Assembly (NCBI GenBank): GCA_015680685.1
Contig: MNCI01007821.1
Location: forward strand, 507,065-571,064
Source: Gnetum montanum
Lineage: Eukaryota > Streptophyta > Gnetopsida > Gnetales > Gnetaceae
Reading direction: 5' to 3'
Length of the DNA: 64,000 bases
Below, piece by piece: positions 56,578 through 64,000 of this stretch. The notes under the pieces were generated by a model. The model ran no database searches, was not told the DNA's origin, and saw nothing but the letters and a program-made list of their open reading frames with translations. The position numbers were made by a program, and so were the translations under genes. Position 1 is the stretch's first letter; the number at the start of each line of letters is the position of its first letter.

Positions 56578-57399
56578 CAACACACTTCTAACCACTATCT
56601 TAACCCTTTAACATAACTACAAAGCATAAACGACTATAAACACCTCATAAACTCAACTCAACATGGAAAAATTGGGACTATGGAGCTAGTAAGAGACTGA
56701 GGAAAGGATAAGCATACATTCACACTATTTTTACTAGCTAAGACATGAATATTTTCCTCTTTTATACTGAGAAAAGGCTGCATCTCTTAGAAATAAGATA
56801 TGTAAATTAATTAATGTCACATTTATAAAGATTAAACCAAGATCACAATCCAAGTGATTTCGGATTATAATTCAAACAATTGTAATCTAGATCTATTCTA
56901 AATCACACTCTAGTTTAGCATCATGATTTTAGATGATTTTAAATGATTCTAGACAATTTCAGAATCTTTAGAAATACCAATTAGAAGTTCACACTTTTAA
57001 TATTAAACATTAAAACAACATTCCAATAACAAAACTCATGACTCAATACAGCTATAAAAGTATAAAGAATAAGCATAGAACATTTTGAATATGCATCATC
57101 AACAATGTCAAGATTTTGGGCACTTTGAATGCACATTTTTCTGCAGCACATTCTTGAGGAGCTTAACAACACATTCTTCAAGAGCTCAACAATACATTCC
57201 TTAACTCTTCTTGAATCACTTTAGTAATTTAACTTCAGATATTCTTCAACTCATTTGATTTGATTTTCTGATTGATGAACACCATAGTGTAGCTTACATT
57301 TGAAATTTTTTATAATGTATATGGGAGTATAAACAACGAATTTATGTTGATGTTCATGCTTAATGCCATATTGTTATATTAATATGTTTCAAAATTTCT
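56578..57399. other. AT-rich stretch, nothing supported
   Basis: Contains loose AATC/GATT repeats (56830-56960) and short chance ORFs. No gene, LTR end or tRNA was seen. Confidence 0.4.
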
Positions 57400-57639
57400 A
57401 TTCTAGGAGATTGTATGAAGTTGGTGTTTAGAGGGATCCAACATGGGCAGAAGTGTAGGGTACACAGCAGAGGGTGTGGGGACCATAAATAGGAGTAGTG
57501 TGGAGAAGCCTGGGATTGATGGGTATGTATATATAGATGGAGAGGCCAGCCAAAAGGTAATTTGTGGAGGGAATGGCAGGCTGGGCATCAATGGAGCTAA
57601 GGTAGGGGCAATTTTGTTGGGAGTGCTCAAGGAATTGGT

Positions 57640-58740
57640 GGACTAGGCGACTTTGTGGATGTGGAAACTTTGTCATCCAGTGATGCTAGCTAGCACTTTG
57701 GGAAGGGAGGCATCGAAGATTGTTCACAGGAGGGAGGGACTATGCAATTGTAGATTGGTCAACCACCTAAAGGAGGTTTGTACACCTTGGAACTTAGTCT
57801 TATTGGCAAGTTCATTTCTAAGGATAAATGCCCCCAAATGGATCTTATATGATGGTGGGCTAGCATGAGTTGGGGACTGGAGAGTGTGTAGACAATCTAG
57901 CGGATGACTGGCTTTTGTTTGTTTTTCAGTTAGAAGAAGACAAAGAGAAGGTGCTTTTTGAGGGGGCCATGTTTTTATGGGACCCATGGGTTGGCCTTGA
58001 TACCCTAGCAACTAGGGGTCCACCAAGCTACTAACCTCTTTGCCCAAGGATCTGTTTCGATTAGGGTTTTGGACCTCCCCCTGAAGATCTAGACGTCGAA
58101 TTTCCTAAAAGATATTAGCTGGATTTTTTGGGAAATTCATCAAGTTCAACAAATATACTGAATCAATGGACTGAATGGGTTATGCCCATTTTTGTGTTTG
58201 GAGGTCTTTGGAATCGAAGGATAGGGTTAATGACATAGTTCTAACTATGCCATCAAGAGATGAAAGTCTCAAGGTTGAATATGAAAATCTGCCAGCAACT
58301 AAGCCACTGGCAAGTGCAACTACGTTGGCCAAATTTGCAATCTGTGGCAAGAGTAATCACTTGACGATGGCATGCAGGATCCACCCCATAGGAACCAAGC
58401 AAAGTGGACACTAGTTGGGTGACAAGGCTAAGCGGTGAAGGAAGGGGCTCCATCTATGACATTGTTGGTCTCAGTACCATAGGCAAAGGCCTGAGAGTAG
58501 GTTTTGAGTGCTGAAGTTGGGGGACCAAGACCTGCCCTTGATTTCGAGGGGTCAAGGGGCTTGCCTTCGAATTTGGGGTTTGGTGGATGACAATTGACCT
58601 CTCTAGTTGTAGGGATGGGAGAGGATGCTCCCTCCCCACGTCAGAAGTCTATGGAGGTGGGGTTGCCACCACTAGGTGACTGGGTTGGGATTGTGTGAGA
58701 TTCTTCATTTCCTAAAATGGCTAAAATTTTAGAAGAGTAG
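57640..58740 (+). pseudogene. LINE ORF1 (DUF4283-type with CCHC knuckle)
   Basis: Segments include LLFVFQLEEDKEKVLFEGAM (about 57905-57970), the DUF4283 'F.F....D...VL..GP' block. MGYAHFCVWRSLESKDRVND and LKVEYENLPATKPL follow at 58175-58310, matching the 'V.VEYE.LP..C..C...GH' order. The knuckle CGKSNHLTMAC lies at about 58343-58375. A Gly/Pro-rich low-complexity tail follows. ORF1 proteins bind LINE RNA. Several frame changes lie between 57870 and 58175. The open frame at 57443-57646 upstream may be its N-terminus. Confidence 0.6.
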
Positions 58741-58895
58741 ACGGCAAGGGGGGGGCTTTCCTATCTTCCCATAAGCTAGTTGGATTGAAAGACCACTTTT
58801 ACTCGCAGCTCATAGTAAGATTGCGTAGGTTGAGATTGATTTGGGATTGTAGCCTACCTTGAAGGAGATGTATAAGAAACACTCACTGGTAAGCC

Positions 58896-59560
58896 ATGAA
58901 GATTCTCTCTTAGAATTGTAGGGGCAAGGTACCACCTATAAATGAAATACCCTTCAAGATATTATGCATTGGAAGGAGTGATATTTTTTGCCTACAGAAG
59001 ATAAAATTGTAGGCTATGAAGGCCCACCTTCTGTGATGAGGGAGGTGGCAAACACAAATGGTGCCTAGTTTAGGAAAAGTAGGATGGTTAGCCATTTTGG
59101 CAAAGAGGCAGTTCAGGCCAATCAACTTCTTGTGATGGAGAATTACAATGCAACTTGAGGAGGCCAACATATGGCTTACATATTTTTATGGTGCCCAAAG
59201 ATGGATGAAATGGTTGCAAGAATTGAGGTAGATTGTTGCATTGGTTGACTTGAGGCAATGGATTATGATTGGCAATTTCAATCAATGCCAGTACACCTAG
59301 GAGAAAATAGGTCTTGATATGACTAAACCATAGGGCAATAGACAATCTTGGGATTTCTTACAAGAACATGATTTAGTAGATGTGGAGATCACCGGATGCA
59401 AGTATACCTAGAACAATCGCCAAAGTAGAAAAGATCAAGTACTATCTTGGAATAAGCATGTTTGGATTAGTACACACATTATGCTAGAATATGAGATATA
59501 GGTGGTGGTGAAGGAGAGATTGGCATCTAACCACCAATCCCTTTGTTGTCAAGTGGGCAG
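58896..59560 (+). pseudogene. LINE endonuclease domain
   Basis: ATG at 58896 reads MKILS-stop-NCRG, the standard 'MKI.SWNCRG' start with TGG decayed to TAG. It continues DIFCLQKIKL ('D...L.ET'), ANIWLTYFYG, WIMIGNFNQCQY (the 'GDFN' block, Asp to Asn), DFLQEHDLVDVEITGCKYT ('L.D......TW'), NNRQSRKDQVLSW ('SR.DR.L') and ERLASNHQSL ('SDH.P'). All endonuclease blocks are present in order. Stops at about 58911, 59013, 59154 and later disable it. Confidence 0.8.
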
Positions 59561-59879
59561 GCTTTCTAGGCACAAGCCTCACTGTTTCGATTTGAGAAAT
59601 CTTGGTTGGTAAAGTTGTGGCTTAGGCCAATGGTGATGGGGATTTGAGTAGCCTATCATGTAGATATGGACCCTCACGATTTTTTGAAGATGGGTCTTTA
59701 CCACCTTAAATAGGCTCTTCAGTTGGTTAAGGTTGATGAGAGGTTCTCTTTTTGGATTGGGGAAAGCAATTTTGCTGATGTGCTTGGCTTCTTTGTAGAC
59801 TCGGTAGAAGTAGGGAGAAGAAGTGGACAAGGAGGAACAATTCATCTTGAGGAAACTACACAAGCTTGATGTTGAGGAA

Positions 59880-61490
59880 GAAAGCTACTAGAAGCAATAA
59901 GCTAAAACTACTTGGCTAGGAGAGGGGGATCATAACACAAACTTTTTTTTTTTGCTGCTGCCAAAGTAAATAAGGTTGACTATGAATGGAAACATGATTA
60001 CAAATCCTTAAGAAGTGGCCCAAGTCATATAGCAATACTAGGCTAGGATTTGGAGGTATGGGAGAACTTCTCTTGTTTCAATGCCGATGGAATCTATGCT
60101 GGGAGACAAGGAGAATAAAGTGTTGCTAGAGCCATTTTTAGGGCAAGAGTTGGAGGAGGCATTAGTCCCCATGAGATTGGATTAGGCTTCAGGACTAGAT
60201 GGGTGGCCAATGGAATTTTTTAGAAAATTTGTTGATGTACTAGCACTGAACCTTTTGGTTGCTTTCAATAGGATGCTTCGACAATAGGCCCGACACGAAA
60301 TCAATTGTTCTAGGATTGTTCTTATACCCAAGGTGGTTGAGCCTTTTGACCCCTCACAATTTTGTCCCATTGGGATGTGTAATACCCTGATTTGAACTTT
60401 TACAAAGATGTTAGTGAGGCATCTTACTCCATTGATGTCACAGCTAGTTGGGAATAACTAGACAAGATTCGTTAAGGGGAGATACATTTAGGACTAGGTG
60501 ATTTTTCTTCAAGAGGTGATGCATTCAATTCAGATATTGGGATACCCAGGTATGTGCATCAAATTGGATATTAAACAAGCATATGACATGGTTAGCTAGG
60601 ATGCCTTAGTTGATATAATGGCACAAAAAGGTTTCGACCCAAGGTTCATCACCTTGTGTATCCAAATTCAAGCTTAAGGGGCATATTCTTTTGATATTGG
60701 TGGTAAGCTATGGGGGTTTTCCTCCCTTGAAAGGAGGTTGAGGCAAGGTGATCCCCTTTCCCTTTACTTGTGTATTCTTGTCATGGATACATTGTAGGGG
60801 TCTTGCCAAGCTAAAGGGATGCAGGAACTCAATGTGGCTAGAATAGATTACTTGATGCAGCACTATGCGAATGATACAATGATATTTTCATGGGCTTCAA
60901 TTCTACAAGCACAGGCCATCAATAGGGTGCTACATTGAATGGCTTGGGAGATCGAGCTAGAGGTAAACTAAGGCAAATGCACAATGCACTTGTTACATGC
61001 CTCTTGCTTGGTAAAAAGATAAATTCTGCAATGCTTGGGGATGATCACTAGGACAAATCAAGATGTGTACCTAGGACTTCCTATTTTTGCTTGAAACCAT
61101 AAAGAACATTGGATTGTACGATTTTTAACTCGAAAAGGACAAATGTTGTTGGCAAATTCTATCCTATCAGCCATGGGTAGATTCATGATGGCAGTTGCAA
61201 CGCCTCCCACTATGGTGGTGGAAAAAGATGGACCAAATTATCGAAGGTTTCATTTGGTCTAGAGGCAAAGGGGGGTGAAAGCTACATCTAGTGGGGTGGA
61301 AGCTACATCTAGTGGGGTGGAACACCATTGCTAGACCCCGAGAAGCTAGCAAATTGGAAACATTGAAGTTCCATGATGTGATTATGATGGAATACCAAAA
61401 ACTTGTTAATTGCCTTACACAGTTAAATTATAATGATGCTCAATGGGTTCAAATTATGAGAGCAAAGTACACTCAATGGTAGGTGGATTG
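59880..61490 (+). pseudogene. LINE reverse transcriptase
   Basis: TTWLGEGDHNTNFF (about 59908-59950) is the conserved 'W...GD.NT.FFH' lead-in. Next come RIVLIPKVVEPFDPSQF (about 60310-60360), 'KLDI.QAYDMVS.DALV' (about 60565-60610), and RRLRQGDPLSLYL (about 60735-60770). The active site YANDT is at 60864-60878, where YADD is expected. Later a VGW..IARP block begins the C-terminal part (61310-61340), open at 61291-61482. Stops are frequent. A 21-bp tandem duplication lies at 61279-61320. Confidence 0.8.
61279..61320 (+). repeat. 21-bp tandem duplication in LINE ORF2
   Basis: AAGCTACATCTAGTGGGGTGG occurs twice without a gap, duplicating seven codons (KLHLVGW) without shifting the frame. The two units are identical, so the event is younger than most decay around it. 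Confidence 0.85.
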
Positions 61491-61536
61491 TCAGGATTCA
61501 ATCATCTAGCAGACTATTTGTGCACATGTTACCACC

Positions 61537-61755
61537 ATGACTACCGATGATATGATGGGGAAATCACCCCAAGAACTCATTAAATGGAAGTTTCCAATAG
61601 TGCAAGGATGGAACATATTATGGAAAGACCATTTGCCAAAAAAAATTAAAGTGTTCATCCAGCTCCTAAATCACAATGCATTGCCTGCACGGGTTGTCTT
61701 GCGAGCTCAAGACCTTAATATTTTTGACACTTGTCCATTATGTGCATAATGCTTA
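61537..61755 (+). pseudogene. zf-RVT domain of the LINE, cut after its first Cys pair
   Basis: WNILWKDHLPKKIKVFIQLL and HNALPARVVLRAQDL then FDTCPLCA, the typical 'W..LW....P.K...F.W...H..LPT...L.......C..C' plant LINE C-terminus. The following 'E...HL...C' half is absent: from about 61756 the sequence changes to a different ORF. Confidence 0.75.
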
Positions 61756-63230
61756 GGTGTTTCCAGCTACACAACTACCTACTCTGCATAGCTGCTGGTG
61801 CAAGGGCACAAAGTGTGGTGAGATGCAACAATGGTGATGGATCCAACGCCAACATTTGAACCTGATTGCACAGAGCTTCAATGGAATCTTAAGTTGTGGA
61901 CTATGATGCAAGAGGTGGGGTGGGTGGAAGTGCAAAGACTATTGAAGGGGAACCCAGATCTTGCAAATGATGCTATTTTCCACAATTAGAATGGGAACAC
62001 AACGATGTTTAGGGGGGTGCACATTCCATTAATAGAGGAGGCGCTTGCTACTTGTCTAGGTGTGCCAACTTTGGGTGAAATTATTCTTTCTCACAGCAAG
62101 GGTTTCTAGGATGCGCAAGTTTTCTTTACTAGGGTTATTCCCAAGACTACTAGTGGCCAGGTTTCTAAATTGACGCTACAACGAATATGACATGCAGTGG
62201 AGGTGGATTGTTACTTTGTGCAAATTAGCAATGTTTCAAAATTGCAAGGAGTCTACTTTGCCTTTTTGAAGTGTTTGAAATTTGATCAACGAGTTAACTT
62301 AACTAGGTTTTTTTTTTTGGCAGCACTACAATTGTAGCACTAGGGATGTCATTTTGGTTTGATTCTTCTCCTTTGGAAGGCTACGGTCCTAGCCGTGCCC
62401 AAACCCCCGAGGCCAATGCCACATATCATTTATAGTAAGCAAGAGAGAGGAGCAGTTGAGGATGTGAGGGGATTTGCGTCTGTGTGGGTGCCAAAAGTGC
62501 TTGGGAAGGGGTCGATTGCATCAGCGCCAAAGTTGGTGGGGGTGTTTCAAGATGAGCTTAAGGCAACCACTATTCAAACCCAATGCGTTGAAGCCAAAAA
62601 GAAGCTACTAGAGATGGCAATGAAGGAGACATGGGCAACCAAGATTGCATTAGAAGGCAAGGCCATGAAGGAAGCTTCAGAGCAGGCCAGAAGGGCAAAG
62701 AGTTACATTTGGAAGGCTAAGTGGGTGGCTCAAGAGCAAGAATTTGCTCATCAGCTACCACAACAAAGCAACAATTGGTGGAATGAGAAAATGAATTTCA
62801 ACACACTTGGGATTTAAAAGAGTCAACCCTGAGGGCTACTCTGGAAGATTCTCTAAGGGAGCGAGTACATGTAGAGTTGCTACTTGCTAAGCAACGTAAT
62901 GCGAAGTAGGAACAGGCCGAGGAAGAGCAAGAGGTAGTGCAACTCCAACAACAAATAGATTGTGCACACGAGAATGAGGTTTGAATGTGGATGTGGTCGA
63001 GTAAATGTCCATATGAAATTATGGACATTTGTTGTAATGTGCCTTGTGGGGTGCTCCACAGACACATTCGACGAACTATGACAAAGCTACACCCTGACAA
63101 GAAAGGTACGACAACAAAGGATGTACATTCAACCGAGGTTATTAAGGAGTTCCAACAAGCTCCAACTTTCATGGATACAAAACAACATTAGGTGGTGTTG
63201 GATACTATTCATGCCTAAGAACAAGTGAGG
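61756..63230 (+). pseudogene. Foreign ORF fused behind the LINE: transposon-type domain and coiled coil
   Basis: A frame from 61833 reads LKLWTMMQEVGWVEVQRLL, then MFRGVHIPLIEEALATCLGV and PTLGE, matching the 'V.G..I.....I..A.G.P..GE' order seen in plant transposon/envelope-like ORFs. At 62359-62817 an open 152-codon frame moves from a Pro-rich start (PKPPRPMPHIIYSKQERGA) into an Ala/Lys/Glu coiled coil. This continues after a stop through LLAKQRN and EEEQEVVQLQQQIDC to about 62980. It is not part of a normal LINE. Either another element was joined here or a composite was mobilised together. Confidence 0.45.
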
Positions 63231-63547
63231 TGTCCTTATCTACAATTATCAAAGATGCCTCTAGCACAATGTCATAGGTGAAGGGGTCAACTTTCAATGG
63301 GGACTTGTTTGCCCCATGGTCGTTTTTGTTGGCTTTAGTATGTAGGGTCTTCAAGTCGTTCTTACCTTCCTGCAAAATTTCTGCTTGTGCTACTGGAGTG
63401 TTGTAAGATGGCTTGGGGGGAGCAAATTATGTTACAGGAATTTTTGGAGCTAGGGGAGGATTAACCGCACATGGTCATTTGTGGTTAGATGAGATTCCTA
63501 CTTTGTACATATTTTTATTTTAATATAATTATGTTTGACCTTTTCTC

Positions 63548-63555
63548 AAAAAAAA
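63548..63555 (+). other. Poly(A) end of the LINE composite
   Basis: AATATAATTATG..TTTTCTC followed by eight A residues. This is the only candidate for the 3' end of the retroposed unit. Target-site duplication not identified. 63231-63547 has no gene. Confidence 0.4.
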
Positions 63556-64000
63556 TTCTATTTTAAAGCTAAATATATTTTTTTTAAGGATTTTCAATTG
63601 TCTTCTTAATAGCATATACTTTTGAAAATAATTAAAGTTTTGATATTTTTTAAATATTTTTTAATATCGCAGCAATCCATGATCTGAAATTTAAAGAATA
63701 AAAAAACAATCTACAATCCAATCCAATCTTCATGAAAAAACAACTATAAGTATTCATGTAAACCATCATGGTTATCTTTTAATCAAGAATATGACATTAA
63801 AGTTAATCATTAACACCAAAATCCCTAACAATATGACTGAAATTATTTTTAATTACATCCAAACCCATGGATGTATTGGACTAGTTCACTTTCAACAATT
63901 TTGCATGCTAGTATATCTGAGCATGTAGGTTATTGATATCAAATTTGTGACTTAGGATGCAAGTCATCCACCTTACCCAACAAGTCATGCACATCGATGT
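63556..64000. other. AT-rich end of window, nothing supported
   Basis: No ORF, LTR end or repeat partner was recognised. Confidence 0.4.

Larger units (their letters stand above)
57400..61755 (+). mobile_element. L1-type LINE with ORF1, endonuclease, RT and partial zf-RVT
   Basis: Plus-strand components in normal order: ORF1 zinc knuckle (58330-58375), endonuclease from 58896, RT from about 59900, and an incomplete zf-RVT at 61537-61755. All frames have frequent stops. After the first CPLC of the zf-RVT the LINE signature ends. No 5' boundary can be fixed. Poly(A) at 63548 belongs to the composite that continues from 61756. Confidence 0.75.

Noticed and set aside
57443-57676. Overlapping ORFs on both strands at the LINE start
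   Set aside because: The minus-strand frames are Pro-rich shadows. Only the plus strand is consistent with LINE orientation.

Overview
The window looks like plant nuclear DNA built almost entirely from old, decayed retroelements. A large, slowly purged genome such as a gymnosperm is my inference: Ty1/copia, Ty3/gypsy and L1-type LINE remains lie nested and end to end, paired LTRs have diverged strongly, reading frames carry many C-to-T/G-to-A stops, and no intact host gene is visible. There is no CRISPR, operon or rRNA structure. Two single N characters (5366, 9857) look like assembly joins.

Layout. 1-3073: 3' half of a sirevirus-type copia element (copy A; envelope-like ORF, PPT, LTR). 3085-4690: decayed coil-rich minus-strand frame of unknown origin. 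4800-9856: a second sirevirus copy (B) with LTR remnant, PBS, gag, envelope-like ORF, PPT and truncated LTR but no pol. 10586-27725: a complete 17,140-bp Tat-lineage Ty3/gypsy element on the minus strand with 1,522-bp LTRs, TSD CCATA, PBS, gag-PR, RT, RNase H, second (archaeal-type) RNase H, integrase and PPT. 28836-29797: copia RNase H tail plus 3' LTR. 31016-37812: Athila-like element with gag only. 37984-43999: a second Ty3/gypsy element on the minus strand with an archaeal-type RNase H lying upstream of RT. 44005-46350: LTR and copia gag remnants. 46800-48110: an LRR gene fragment and an unassigned, more complex stretch. 48231-49805: a further LTR copy of the 38-44 kb family. 52990-53630 and 57400-63555: L1-type LINE remains, the second with ORF1, endonuclease, RT and zf-RVT followed by a foreign coiled-coil ORF.

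The main discovery candidate is inside the Tat element. Between protease and RT, on the opposite strand, lies a gene-like unit (17585-21617) with eight exons. I can place seven GT-AG introns, and the reading phase is conserved across every one. It would encode about 1,100 residues: a basic N-terminus, an FCP1/NIF-like HAD phosphatase domain whose catalytic aspartates are altered, an unassigned central region, a coiled coil and an acidic tail. Because it is antisense to the element, its introns are not removed from genomic RNA, so a spliced gene can travel as cargo. It is followed by a minisatellite related to another array in the element's 3' UTR.

Only motifs, frames and repeats could be read by eye. 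Lineage names rest on motif order and PBS type, not on a search.
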